Program-made: the position numbers and the translations under genes
Notes under the pieces: generated by a model
The model's database searches: none
Told to the model about the DNA's origin: nothing
The model's input: only the letters and a program-made list of their open reading frames with translations
Assembly (NCBI GenBank): GCA_948146395.1
Contig: OX411545.1
Coordinates: 19,475,526-19,539,525 of the forward strand
Source of the DNA: Fragum whitleyi
Lineage: Eukaryota; Mollusca; Bivalvia; Cardiida; Cardiidae
DNA length: 64,000 nucleotides
Reading direction: 5' to 3'
In this document: positions 35,625-47,790 of the stretch, piece by piece
Position numbering within the stretch: position 1 is the first letter of the stretch
How the letters are laid out: the number at the start of each line of letters is the position of its first letter

Positions 35625-35725
35625 GAAGTCATGAACTTTAACAGTGTTAACCAAGGTTTCCTAATGATTTCATGAGGAAACCTCTGTTAACAGTGTGAAA
35701 AATCATGATTTTAGAAATGTTGCAG
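35625..35725. repeat. Palindromic MITE family D fragment, ankfn1 3' flank
   Basis: AACCAAGGTTTCCTAATGAT / ATGAGGAAACCTCTGTT core palindrome without the outer ends. Confidence 0.5.
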
Positions 35726-35739
35726 ATCTATTGGTCCTC

Positions 35740-35990
35740 TTCCTTAAGTCATAACCGTTTTCTACAGTCTACACAGTCTTAGAAATTCAAATTCCAGCAA
35801 TTTTATACCTGGGGAAATACTTTTTGAAAAAGAAAAAAATGCTTCAAACAAGCAATTTCTTCTTTTCCAACAGAATTTTCTAATATATAGGATGGTTTGT
35901 TGTCAAGTTGCTGGCAACCTTTGTTGTCTGCAAATTCTTTCATTTAGGACCAATGAACAATTTTAGAAAATGGGAAAGGCCTTAACTTTT
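35740..35990. repeat. MITE family B remnant in ankfn1 3' flank
   Basis: AAGCAATTTCTTCTTTTCCA, TTCATTTAGGACCAAT and AATGGGAAAGGCC match the order of family B. Ends are decayed. Confidence 0.45.
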
Positions 35991-36187
35991 ACTAGGTCCT
36001 GCTATCATTGCTTCATGTCGCCTTGAGCAAACAAAAAGTTATCACTACTGCTGTTTTCAAGCTGAAGTTACAACTTTTTAGTCATATAAGGATTATATAT
36101 AATTCTCTGCCCATGGAACAATGCAAAAAAGAAAACTATAATGATGCAGTTTGAGGGTCCTGCACTAATCTATTTTAAGTGCCTTTA

Positions 36188-36462
36188 CATATACAGTCCA
36201 TTTTGCTCAAGTGACCACTTCTATTTAGCGACCATTTTTATTTAGCGACCGTTTTCAAAATCCTCTTCTTTAAATCTAAATATCTTATCAAGTAGATATT
36301 ATTCATCTAAAAATTATTGTAAATGAATCCTATGTTGATAAAACACATTAGAAATAATGTTCCTAATTTGGTAAACACAATGTATACTAAGCGACCATTT
36401 TCTTTAACAACCGCTTTTTGGTGGTCCCTTTTGCGTTTTTTAAAACAAGTTTGACTGTATAG
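36188..36462. repeat. GGTCGCTTAA hairpin element, ankfn1 3' flank
   Basis: Starts ACAGTCCATTTTGCTCAAG, contains TTAGCGACC twice and AAGCGACC, and ends GTTTGACTGTAT. Same family as 28908-29181 and 61162-62530. Confidence 0.6.
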
Positions 36463-36678
36463 GCACTCAGAATAGTTTTGTGCTGAACCCGTCTAATGTT
36501 TTTTAAATTTGTTATTTGTTAATGATATGTAAATATAGAGATAGATTAATTTATTATTGTGTTCATGGAGAGTAGTGCAATTTTTAACATATCTTGGAAT
36601 GCGTTTTGTATGAGTGATTTATTCTGTTACATTCAATGAAATCAATAACATCTTTAATATACCGGATATACCTTTGTT

Positions 36679-36684
36679 AATAAA
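36679..36684 (+). terminator. Possible ankfn1 polyadenylation signal (AATAAA)
   Basis: First canonical AATAAA I noticed after the stop codon, about 1.1 kb downstream. ATTAAA variants sit right after the stop (35573 and 35581) but would leave almost no 3' UTR. Repeat remnants (35625-35990 and 36188-36462) would lie in the 3' UTR if this site is used. Confidence 0.3.
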
Positions 36685-36907
36685 TCAATACCAACAGAGC
36701 TCAGTTTCTAATATAAACCTATTTTGGTTTAATCTTTATGTCGTTGTCATGTGAAAAAAAATGAAATTTACTGACATTTAGAGCTATTTAGCCAAGTTTT
36801 TGTGAGCAAGACATAATTATTACTATAACAAGATGGTGTTTTTATGTTTGTATGTCAGTCTGCCCTGTATTTGTTTAGGATGAAATAACAATTGAGATAC
36901 AATTATT

Positions 36908-37165
36908 TCAAGAGTACAAAAGGTCTGGGGCCTGTTTACCTAGACTTCATTTAAAAAAATTATCGTAAGTTACAACCACAAATCGTATCTGGTGGTTTCA
37001 TTCCTTGTTATTTTCTGCCTTGCAATATCTCACTGGAATCGTCTCTAGAATACAATTCCAATGAGACGATGCATGGCAGGCTTCCAAATTTATTTGCTAC
37101 TGTAGAAGCAATTTTAATTTTTGACTTACACAAAAAAAGTTTGTAAGATGTGTACAAAAATAGGC
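36908..37165. repeat. Palindromic MITE (GGGCCTGTTTTACTA family)
   Basis: GGGGCCTGTTTACCTAGAC, inner CACTGGAATCGTCTC / GAGACGATGCATGGCAGG, end TGTACAAAAATAGGCTCC. Confidence 0.5.
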
Positions 37166-37220
37166 TCCTGTTGTTTTAGAATGGATGTAGAAGCCTGCAT
37201 CTACGAATTGCAGCATCAAG

Positions 37221-37290
37221 GGGTCAGTGCAAAACTATTGTAAGTGCCTATATATTTATAGGCACTAACAATACATTTGCGCAGACTCCC
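37221..37290. repeat. Short hairpin MITE (family C), ankfn1 3' flank
   Basis: GGTCAGTGCAAAACTATTG, stem TAAGTGCCTATA / TATAGGCACTAA. Confidence 0.6.
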
Positions 37291-37624
37291 TAGAAATGCA
37301 CTCAACGTGATGTAACCTACAGCGTAACTAATGCATTCTTTGTTCGAAACCATTCCCCTGTGAGGCTGAATAATGTCTGAATGTTGTATTGAAAGAATAT
37401 TTTCCCTACCTGATCATCAGAAATTTTAAAAAAAAAGTTGTTTGCAGAGCAGAAATGAATTAGAAAATGTGATCCGTCAAGGGAATAAGGACCATGTTTG
37501 ATGTCCATAATATAGGTACAGTCTTATTCTTCCAAAACCTCGTAACAACAGCTTTAAACAAGCTGTAGGGACAAGATTTTAGCAGAAAACTGACAATATG
37601 TCACCAGTTAGTCAAATTTGCAAC

Positions 37625-37920
37625 ATCTGGGTGGTATGGCAATTGCAATCCGGGCAGTCTGACTTGGTTTGATTTCCTGAATCTAGCATTATCCATCTAT
37701 GTTCATGTGTAAGAACATCTGGTTCAGACCAATCTCTTTTTACAGATTTTTTATTATGGAATACATGCCATATGGTCCCTTTTTGCAAGTCTTGTCACTT
37801 GCTTGAAAAAAGAGATTTGTTCCAGTGGAGGTTAACCATAGATTACATTTCAAAAACTGTTATGCGTGAATGTAGAATAATCATTCTAGTTTGAGGACAT
37901 CAGGCAATTGGGGAAAATGT
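37625..37920. repeat. Family G remnants
   Basis: GGGCAGTCTGACTTGG, ATGGTCCCTTTTTGCAAG and GTAGAATAATCATTCTAG blocks in the order of family G. Confidence 0.4.
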
Positions 37921-38994
37921 TTACCATGGTCAATATGCTCTTTCTGCAGTCTGACTGGAGTTGATTCAATACACACTTCCCTGATGGTATAGGCGTAACT
38001 AGGATTTTGAAATTTATACGCACTCAGAAGGCTACCCCCATAAAATATATAGGATAAAGGAGAAATGTGGACTGTGACAAAAGATGGATGCCCTCCGTCC
38101 ACTCCACATTTTTAATTTCAGCATTGGTGAATAATCAAAACATCGTAACTACAGCTTGAATAAGTTGTTGTTTTGATGGAATGATCATTCATCGATAATA
38201 TTATGCAAAAGAGGATTTATCTTTATTACGTACTTGCATAATGAGCGTAATGGTAGCTACACCCTTGGATGGTCCCCTCATTGAAGCTGTAGTTACATCA
38301 TTTTTGTTGCCCAACCATGGCTTACAAGTTAAGAGTACGTTTTCATTAAAAAATAAGGTAAATACTTACACAGAATCTAGTTTGTATGTTAGGGAAAATT
38401 TTGTGTTATAAGGGATGTCTGACCAAAAATATGGTTATTTGGTTGAAACTTTGTTATGGTATTGTTGATTTGATGAACCTTTTATACATTTCATAAAAAT
38501 AACACTTCATACTTCATCATTGAAATAAAAGTGTAACATACATTCTTGTATTTGTTGTTTTTGCTGTTGCTTAAAAGCAATCCAAAATGTCCATTAGCGT
38601 AGATATTATAAAGAAAAAGTCTTATTATAAAAAAAAATAGTCCGTGTGTTATTTATATCAATATTTTCACTATTTCAACTATTCTTATGCAGGAATGAAG
38701 AGCGTTCTATCTAGATTCAGAAAAGTAAAAAATTGAAAAGTATCGAACTTGGTCAGTCTGCACAGTCTGACTAGGGTCGACACCTTACACTTCACTTCTT
38801 ACAGAAAAGGGAATAAGAAGGCATTTACTGAGGCTACGTGGATTAAAGTTTAGATATTTGAAAACCAAATTGATATTCAATGCCACTTTTAAAATACTAG
38901 GTTTCTAACTCAACTTTGTAAGAAACAAAGTGAAATCATAACCAAGGGCGTAACTCCCATAACGCAATTTACGCAAGAGCGTAAAATAAATAAT

Positions 38995-39085
38995 ACTCTG
39001 TTGGAAATTATCATTGATGAATGATCATAACATCGAAACTACAGCTTATTCAAGCTGTAGTTACGATGTTTTGATTATTAATCAA
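38995..39085. repeat. Hairpin with relatives
   Basis: TGATCATAACATCGAAACTA / TAGTTACGATGTTTTGATTA around CAGCTTATTCAAGCTG. A looser pair of arms lies at 38125-38300. Confidence 0.55.
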
Positions 39086-39247
39086 CGTTCAAATTATAAA
39101 AAGGGTATTCATCTTTTGTCACAGCCCTGATATCGCCTTTATCAAATATATTCTTTAGTTGTCGCTTTCTGAGACTGTGTATAAATTTTAAAGTCCTAGA
39201 TACGCCTATGGCAACCTCTTGGTCGTTTTCAAAGATATGTCTGATTT

Positions 39248-39660
39248 TAGCTCCACTGGCCGGAGGCCACCGGAGCGTTTGTCAAAGCGCAGTGTCCATC
39301 GTCCGTCCGTGCGCCCCGCCGTAAACTTTTTCTTTTTCTTTTGAATTCTTCTCAGAAACTAATTGATGAATTTCAACCAAAATTCATAGGAATTATCCAT
39401 AGGTGACCCTCTTTCGAAGTTGTTCAAGGTTTTTTTGATCAAATGAAAATCATGGCTTTAATGGGCGTGGCTAATTTCCATAAATTAAACAACTGGAATG
39501 ATCTTTTGGTGACCCTTATAAGACTACAAAAAATATTGTAATTAAATAAATGTGTCTTTTATGGGCGGAGGTTAATTCTCTATATGTCATAAAGTGAAAA
39601 CTTTAAAAATTATTTTCACGTAGCGTTACATGTTGAAATCCACCAATTTCACTTGAGTGA
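39248..39660 (+). mobile_element. Pearl-like element (GCTCCACTGGC family), truncated
   Basis: TTTAGCTCCACTGGCCGGAGG, GTCCGTCCGTGCGC, then two decayed core repeats. The 3' end is missing. Confidence 0.55.
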
Positions 39661-39843
39661 CTCTTTGGGTGCTCCGGGAAAAGATATCTCAATTAGAAAG
39701 GAAACATAACACTAAAGACAAAGTAAATATATTGTATGGTAAATATAAGGAAATTTGTTTTTATTTAATTCACCAGAAGGAATTTTTGTTTCATTTCATT
39801 TTGTTTCATGTGAAAGTTCTGAGGAAATGGAAACTAGTAAACT

Positions 39844-40014
39844 TAAGCTAGTGGACCCGTAATAGTTTCGCAATATTTCTGAACTAATGATCTTTGACAA
39901 ATATAACCGAGGTTTCCCATTGGAACCATTTGACACCATTAGAAAACATCGGCTAACACTGTTAAAGTTTATGACTTCCGAAACGATGCCGGTCTATTAC
40001 GGTTCCACTACCTT
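39844..40014. repeat. Palindromic MITE family D
   Basis: Ends CTAGTGGACCCGTAATAGTT and TATTACGGTTCCACTACCTT, inner ACCGAGGTTTCCC palindrome. Confidence 0.65.
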
Positions 40015-40105
40015 TAAACATTCAAATATAGTGATGTGAGTAAGAAAGATGGCGCTAAGTCAAATGGAAGAATAACAATACTCAAGATGGGAAGACCTCT
40101 CTTTC

Positions 40106-40637
40106 TTTAAGCTCACCTGAGCACAAAGTGCTCAAGGTGAGCTATTGTGATCGTACTATGTCCGGCATCCGTCGTCAGTCGTGCCTCGTCCGTCGTCCAC
40201 AATTTCTTTAAACATCTTCTCCTAAACCAGTGAGCCAATCTTGGTGAAACTTGGCAGGCATGTTCCTTGGGTCAAGCTGTACCAAAGTTGTTCAAATAAA
40301 TGAAATCCACCCTTAACTTTTTTTAAGATCTTCTTTTTTGAAACCAGAGGGTACACAGCTTTTTTTTGGTATATAGCATGATCTAGTGGCCCCTACCAAG
40401 ATTGTTCATATCAGGACCCTTGGGTCCTATTTGGGCTCCACCCGGGTGTATTCCTTTTTACATGTAATCAAAGAGCGAAAAGTCATATCCTTCTTGCTCT
40501 TGGCTGAAAATATTCCATGGTATTGATCTTATGTAGAAATTTTCTCCTTGTTGACATCTGCCTATTTAATTAATGTAATGTCCTAGGGTCAAAGAGACTC
40601 AGGTGAGCGATCTAGGACCATCATGGTCCTCTTGTTG
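40106..40637 (+). mobile_element. Pearl-like element (GCTCACCTG family)
   Basis: Subterminal inverted repeat AGCTCACCTGAGC / CAGGTGAGCG. GTCGTCCGTC tract near the left. 3' hairpin AGGACCATCATGGTCCT followed by CTTGTTG, the same closing motif as the GCTCCACTGGC family. Confidence 0.65.
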
Positions 40638-41707
40638 TATCAGTTTCTTTCTCATTAATGTTCTGAGGGAGGATTTCAAATAACACTGATTAGTCTTGTG
40701 CATGTGAGTTGCTACTCTTGCTGTATAAAAAGCATTATCATTCTGTGATGATTATTATCCGACGAGAATCAGGCCTGTTGACCGATCAGGTGCTCAAGCG
40801 CCTCTAGTTATAAAGTTGGTTGAAATCTACCGAGTAAATTCGATGTCATTATTCAGATAATACTCTAAAGGATTCTGACACCAAACCTTAGCTTATAGTA
40901 ATTTTGCAAACTGCATTCACATAAGCAGCTTATATAATGATGAGATTTACATTCCCTTCAATTTCTTCTCTGGTGAGAGCATTGCGCTTACATTGAATTT
41001 CAGAGCTCTACCTAGGATTCCATAAGATTTCCAAACAAAAGTTTGGGTTTACACGCATGCGATACATACACAACAACGTTGCTCATCGTTTCAGTTATTT
41101 GACCAGTAACGTCATGACCTACGGTGCAACATTGACGAGAAAAGAAACACAAGTGTCAAGATGTAAACCTCTTGTATGTTGTAAAAGGAAACGCTAAGAA
41201 CACTTCACGAATTCGCAATGCCGGATTTTAGCTAAACATGACAACTAGAGATATTTTTATCATTTTATTTAATCTAATCATTCTAACGATTTTAAGCAGA
41301 AATTGGTTCAAACGTTTACGTATTTTGAAATAATTCTTTGAAGAACTAATGTTGTATTAAAGTCTTACATTCGATGAATTTAAACCAACGGTTATGTTTA
41401 GCAATCAGTCTTGCGTTCGGGATAAAACATGGTAAACTGTTTGCAAAATATACTCCGCTTTGCGCTTACACTTGCGCAAATTGTGCAGTCTGATTTAGGG
41501 GTTGAAAATTTCAGCAGTATGTTGATTTTCAGAATCTCAGATGATCACATATTCTTCCCCAAAAAAGAATCTTTGACAAAATCTGGTTTATACTGTTACT
41601 GTTATACTTTATACTGTTACAAATCTTTTTTTTAAAAAATATTTATTATATGGGGATCCCAGATGGTCCTTTTCGTATGAAGGGTCGCTCAACCCACTAA
41701 AATACAG

Positions 41708-41946
41708 CTAAGCAATATAATACAGAACACCTGATAGTGTCGAATAACCATAGTCATAACCACTGAATATCCAGCCGTCCCCGCTACGGTACTGCAACTT
41801 CACCTCTTCGCCTTTCGATACTCTAAGGATGACGGTGTTTCCGCCTTGAACCGCAGCATCTGTCTCGCTGGCATCGGCCATTGCGTAAGATACAGGCTTT
41901 CCATCAACGGTTAGAATGCAATTAGAATATCCTTTTAGACGCTGAA
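41708..41946 (-). CDS. C1q domain C-terminal exon
   Basis: Acceptor TTTACTTTCAG on the minus strand. The duplicated TTCAG allows starts at 41946 or 41941; only 41946 keeps phase with the upstream exon. 78 intact codons carry the C1q end motifs (NTVILRV, GEEVKLQYRSGDG, STLSGVLYYIA). Base composition is GC-richer than the flanks, as expected for coding DNA. The open frame extends to 41998, but that part reads through a repeated CTTTCAGTTCAG tract. Confidence 0.85.
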
Positions 41947-42134
41947 CTGAAAGTAAACGCTGAACTGAAAATAAACTGTGAAGTCGAAAAAGCTCCAAAG
42001 GTAAGTTTCTTTTTTTTTGTATTTTTTTTTTACAATTTGTTGATTCTAATTTAAGGGCCGATCATTCTTTAATTCGTAAATCAAGTTGTCAATGAGTAGA
42101 ATTGCGCTTCTTGGAAACTGACATCAGCCATACT

Positions 42135-42283
42135 TAAGGTAGTGGACCCGTAGGTTTCGGAAAAATTGAACTTTAATAGTGTTAACCGAGGTTTCCTGCT
42201 GGTTTTCTTTTGGAAACCTCGGTCAACAAAGTGATAGTTTATCAGTTCCGAAATGATGCGGAACTATTACGGATCCTCTACCT
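42135..42283. repeat. Palindromic MITE family D
   Basis: Ends AAGGTAGTGGACCCGTA and TTACGGATCCTCTACCT, inner AACCGAGGTTTCC / GGAAACCTCGGTC palindrome. Confidence 0.65.
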
Positions 42284-42577
42284 CAACTTGTTGACGGCAT
42301 TTGAGAACGTGAGTGTAAACTCCCCTCTAGTTAATTTTTGGACCGCCAAACGCGTAGTCTCAAGAGATTTAAATTCATGATCTATCAGTTGTATGAGTAT
42401 AGTAGGCCAGTAAGTACAAGCGGTACATAAAGGTTAGAAGAAGAACATCAGATTATGTCATTGTCATTTGATGTATTTGAAACAAACGTGTATTTGCCTA
42501 GAAAAATGTGTAATTTTCTATCCTATGTAAATCTCTTATTTCGATTTGATCTCATTCATAGCACTAATTTCGATTAA

Positions 42578-43531
42578 GGTTCATGTGAAGTGTTTGAGAC
42601 CCAATTTTAAGGGCTCTTCATTAGCCAAGAAAAAGCAGTATTTCCAGGTATAATGTATATCAAAATGAAGCTATTTTTGAGCACAAGCAGTTGAGCAACA
42701 TAAAACCGCCATAGCTATAGTGGTAAAGCTCAAACATTGTGGAAAAGGGTCATTTTGTACAGAACAAGCAACTGCATGATGGTTGGATAAAATTGGCTCA
42801 TGATTGAACAAAGTACAGTCTAAAGTACTACCCAGGTACTACTACAACCTTAGATATAAAACTTGGTCTCAAAAGGCTCTTTTGAAATAATCAATTTCCA
42901 TTTAATTTGTCAAACCGGTTTGGTCTGTTTTCAAAATAGATGTTAGGTATGGTGCAACAGCACACCATAATACTGTAAAATATTTTCTGTGATTTATTTC
43001 AAATTACAGTTTTTGAATTCAAGGATCTATAATAAATTACTATAAATTTATCATTCAGTGAAATAGAAATCGATTTATTGCAAAACAACCTTACAGGTAT
43101 ATAAACTATTTATGTCCATTTATGTTGTGATAACACACCATACCTTTAAAAGATCTACACATTTACAAAATTAGAATGACATATAAGACATATGTGTTTT
43201 TAAAATAATGCAAAATAAATTGCTTGCATAACTACGTTTTTGGCTCGAGTTTTATACCAACGTTTGTAGTAGCACCTGGGTAGAACTTTAGTCTGTACTT
43301 TGTTCAAATATTGGCCAATTTCATCCAACGGTCTTGCAGTTGCTTGTTCTGTACAAAATTCCCTTTTCCACAATGTTTTGGCTATACCGATATAGCTATG
43401 GCAGTCTTGTGTTGCTTAACTGCTTATACTTATGAATATCTTCATTTTGATATATAATATAAGTGGACATACTGCTTTTTCTTGGCAAATGAAGTGTTTT
43501 AAAAATGGGCATCAAACACTTTACATGAACC
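42578..43531. mobile_element. 954-bp foldback element with TTAA target site, copy 1
   Basis: Bounded by TTAA on both sides (42574-42577 and 43532-43535), with long inverted arms of roughly 300 bases or more starting GGTTCATGT and ending ACATGAACC. The centre carries two oppositely facing GGTATGGT/CACCATACC motifs. No coding capacity. Lies in the C1q intron. Confidence 0.8.
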
Positions 43532-43737
43532 TTAAACGTGTCATTATCAACGTCGTCGTGAGGTGGGGCCTTGTAGACGCATGGTTTATTTTAAACATTC
43601 TTAGATTCTAATCTGGAAGAGCATAATACTTTAACTTTTGCCTAGTAAGCATAAATATATCTATCTAAGTCTCGGTTTAAATAAAAACTCATGACAGTAT
43701 GATCAATTCTGATTTTTAAAAAGTATTGTATATATTG

Positions 43738-44060
43738 TGTCAAGCGACCAATTTCTAGACCAACAAAAAGCGGTCGCTCACCAGAGAATGGTCGCTTAAT
43801 ACAATATTTCATGACAAATAAAACAGTTCTTTTTGATAGCAAATATAGATTTTCAGGTAAGCCCTAGTGATTTGTTTGCTGTTCAAACCCATTTGAAATG
43901 TCCCGATTTGCCAACATATAATTCCAGAATAAAGAACTCTTCGTTACAAAATGCTAAATTTTTCGGAGATTTTGCTTCGTTGATTGGACCTTTTATTATC
44001 GTCGCTAAAAATCTGTCACTTAATAGACGTGGTCGCTCGAGCAATATCCACTGTTTGACT
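43738..44060. repeat. GGTCGCTTAA hairpin element
   Basis: GTCAAGCGACC, GCGGTCGCTC and GGTCGCTTAATAC on the left, GACGTGGTCGCTCGAGCAAT on the right. Sits between the two TTAA foldback elements. The open frames over it are not genes. Confidence 0.6.
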
Positions 44061-44275
44061 TTGTTTTCGGATGGCCATCTTTTGCGAAGTAGAGCTGATG
44101 CTTTAAAATCCATGATTTTTGACCTGGCAGCGTGGAGCCAAAGGAACGGTCAGTTGGAAACCAAACCCTAACTTGCGCTTGTACAGCGTTTTGTAACACG
44201 AATATAAAATGTGTTCATTTTTGTTAAGCATATTAATCCTCTTGTTTTTAGTATTCTGTTATCTACACGAGTTAA

Positions 44276-45226
44276 GGTTCATGTAAAGAGTTTGAGATCT
44301 AATTTTAAAGGCACTTCAATTGCCAATAAAAAGCAGTATGTTCAGGCATATTATATATCAAAGTGAAGCTATTTCTGAGCACAAGCATTTAAGTAACAAA
44401 ATACTGCCATATCTATAGCGGTATAACCAAAAACAATGTGGAAAAGGGTCATTTTGTATAGAACAAGCAACTGCATGACTTGTGGATAAAATTGGCTCAT
44501 ATTTAAACAAAGTACAGTCCAATGTACTACCCAGGTACTACTACAACTGTTGGTTTAAAACTCGGGCCCAAAACGTAGTTATGCAAGCCAATCATTTTGA
44601 CTTATTTTAAAAACACATATGTCATATATATCTTTCTAATTCTGTAAACGTGTAGATCTATTTAAGGTATGGTAAATTGTCACAACAAATATGGTCATTA
44701 ATAGTTTATATACCAGTAAGGTTGGTTATCAATATATCAATTTGTATTTCACAAAATGCTAAATTTATTGTAATTCATTATATATCATTGAATAAAAAAA
44801 CTGTAATTTGAAATAAATTTCAGAAAATATTTCACAATATTATGGTGTGATGTTGCACCATACCTAACATCTATTTTTAAAACAGGCCAAACTGGTTTGA
44901 CCTGTATGTTGACAAAATAAATGATAATTGATTGTTTGACTGAGTTTTATATCTAAGGTTGTAGTTGTACCTAGTAGGAACATTTGTCTACATTATGTTC
45001 AAATTAAGGCAAATTTTATCCAGCCGAAATGAAGTTGTTGTTTTGAACAAAATATCCCTTTTCCATAATGGTTTGGCTATTCTGGTATGAGATGGGGCCT
45101 CTTATGCTGTGCAACTGATTGTGCTCATCTACAGCTTAAATTTGATTCATTATTTAGCTGGGTAAACTGTCTTTTTTGTAAATAGAAGCAGCATTAAATT
45201 TGGTTCAGAAACTCTTTACATTAACC
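44276..45226. mobile_element. 951-bp foldback element with TTAA target site, copy 2 (opposite orientation)
   Basis: Same family as 42578-43531: GGTTCATGT at the left end, TTAA at 44272-44275 and 45227-45230. The asymmetric centre reads in the reverse direction, so the two neighbours are inserted head to head or tail to tail. Arms are diverged but clearly paired. Confidence 0.78.
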
Positions 45227-46681
45227 TTAACGATAATTGTCGACTATCTTTTGAAATAACTAAAAGTATTGAAAATTAAAATCGCCAAATTACTTACTGC
45301 TAAGCCACGCCCTACCAGGTGAATACAAGAGGCCCAAGAGGGCCCGTATCGATCCACTGGCTGTAACATCTCCAGACTGTAATTAAAAAACTTTTAAGTG
45401 AAAATAAAGCCTTGACCTGCTAGCCCATATTTGGGGATCAATCAAAGTTTCTTTAGAAATTTTAGTAAAGTAGTCCGGCAGAAATATGGCATATTTTAGC
45501 TGAAGTCGGGTTCAAAGTTTTTTTCTTGACTCATTCTTGTAACCAATGCCTTCCCCAGCCAGAATCTGGTTGATGACATCTTGTCATCGTTGAGCATTCT
45601 GAAATCGAGATGGCAGCCGGGACTACCAAAAATTAAGCCAACGGCTCCGTAGATCACTCTCTTTGAAATATAAAACCTATTTGAATGGTCATTTTATTGT
45701 TAAAATTATTGACCTGAAGCTATGTAAAAAAAATAATAAAGCAAAGCATGACATTAGTTATGAGTATGGTAATCAAGATGGCAGCCAAATCGAATGATAA
45801 ATTATTTTTTTAAGTCATTCTCCATCTATGTGCTATAGAAGAATCTAATAGATATGTTTTAGAGTTTTCTAGATAAACTTTTGTAAGCTTGTTTATTACC
45901 TCAAAATGACTGACTAGTTACACCTCTTACCTAGTGTTATGAAAATCCTTAATTTGAAGATGGCAGCAAGGAAACACAGGAATTTTATTTCATCCTTAAA
46001 GTTTGTAAGGCATTTAACAGTACAAAATTTTTCTAGAAGCTAAGGCCTAGCCTATCAAGAATCTGGATGATGGTGCATTTTGATCATGGAATATTTTGAA
46101 AAAAGTTGAGATGGCAGCCAAGACCACTTAAGATATACATGTACTCGCTATAATGGAAAAAAACTGCATGAAGAATAGTGAAATAAAGGTGTATATTTTT
46201 TTAAGATACAACTGAAAATACAAGTTCAAGATTTTTTAGATAAGTTAATCAGTTTATTATGGTATTGATCTGCTGCCTGAGCTAGTTAGAGAAATATTGT
46301 AGAGTATATATTGTATGTAAAGTATTAAAACATCTTATTTTGAAGATGGCAGCCTTGCTATTTTCCTCCAAGTCATTATCAAATTTATTTGAACTATTGC
46401 AACATCGTTAGGAACTTGTTGACAAATCAGGTTTATATAATTATAGTTAATATATGGTTTTAAAATGACCACTAAGTTTTAAAAGGACCCATTGGCTGAA
46501 TCATTAAATTCGCCTTAAATTAATTGAACATTATAAATATATTTTGAATGATGATTAATGTTTCTTTTTGCATTTGCTGAATTTTCTGAAGATTGTACTA
46601 GCTAGCTCCTTTAATAATTTATATGTTATGTTATGTTATGTTTAATAATTTATCCAAGTTAAGAATTTTAACATGAACAAA

Positions 46682-47175
46682 AACCTGAAAACAATTATAG
46701 CCATACAGTAAAGCTACAAAACTGTTACCAAATCGTCGTATATCAATTGCTGATATATTGAAGATAAGGACAGGCAAAATGGCGCTTTTGAACAAATATT
46801 TTTGACAACCTTTCGATGCTATATCCGCACAGAAATGCCAACTTAAGGTGATGATTTGAAAAAATCAAAATCGATTTTGAGGATGTGAGGTTTTCGTTCA
46901 TTTATCAGAATTTTATTCACTCTGTGCGCTAATCTGAAAACAATTATAGCCCTACAGTAAAGCCACAATACTGTTTCCAAATCGTCATATTTCAAGTGCC
47001 ATCAAAATGTAGATAAGAACAGACAAGAGGGTGTTTTTGAACAAACATTATTGAAAACTTTTCGCTGCTTTATCCACAATTAATCACCATCTTTTGGTAA
47101 TGATTTGAATAAATCAACTGCAATTTCGAAGATGTGAGGTTCCTGCATAAATCAGCATTTTAGTCACTCTGTGCG
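46682..47175. repeat. Two tandem copies of a unit of about 245 bp
   Basis: CTGAAAACAATTATAGCC followed by TACAGTAAAGC starts at about 46684 and 46932, and CACTCTGTGCGCTA closes both copies. The copies differ at many positions, so the duplication is old. Confidence 0.7.
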
Positions 47176-47389
47176 CTAGTAATTTGCCACAAACATTTAG
47201 TTTGAACAAAGCTTGCACTTTTTGCAAAGACAAATCCAGGAAGTACATTGCATTTTTTCAAGCATTACCCAATACACAGAAAGGGTAACACAGAATAGTC
47301 AGTTATCATGCTTTCATGACATGTTGAATGGTTGTGATGGTCAGTTACAATGAATCTATCAGAATATTTAATAAAGAAACTCTGGCGAT

Positions 47390-47460
47390 TATATATATTA
47401 TATATTCATTAATTCATTAATATATATATAATATATTCATTATATTATATTCATTAATTG
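47390..47460. repeat. TA-rich microsatellite tract
   Basis: Repeats of TATATA and TTCATTAATTCA over about 70 bases, flanking the foldback interior. Confidence 0.7.
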
Positions 47461-47469
47461 AATAGGCAG

Positions 47470-47790
47470 ATGTCAAAAATGAGATAATTTTTTATATTAG
47501 ATCAATACCATGAAATGTTTTTAGCCAAGAGCAAGACCGATATGCCTTTTCGCTCTTTGATTCTATGTAAAACGGAATGCACCCGGGTGGAGCCCAAATG
47601 TGACCCCAGGGGGTTGATATGAACAAACTTGGTAGAGGTCCACTAGATGATGCTATATACCAAATATGATAGCTGTCTGCCTTCTGGTTTCAGAGAAGAA
47701 GATTTTCACATTTTAAGGGTAAAGAGAAAGTTTGGTACAGCTTGACCAAAGGAACATCCCTTTTCTCCCAAAGCAAAAAGAATTTCATTT
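47470..47790 (-). repeat. Pearl-like fragment (GCTCACC family), reverse
   Basis: Matches the reverse complement of 40310-40590: shared ATACCATGAAA/TTTCATGGTAT-type end, GCACCCGGGTGGAGCCCAAA and GTTTGGTACAGCTTGACC blocks. Confidence 0.65.
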
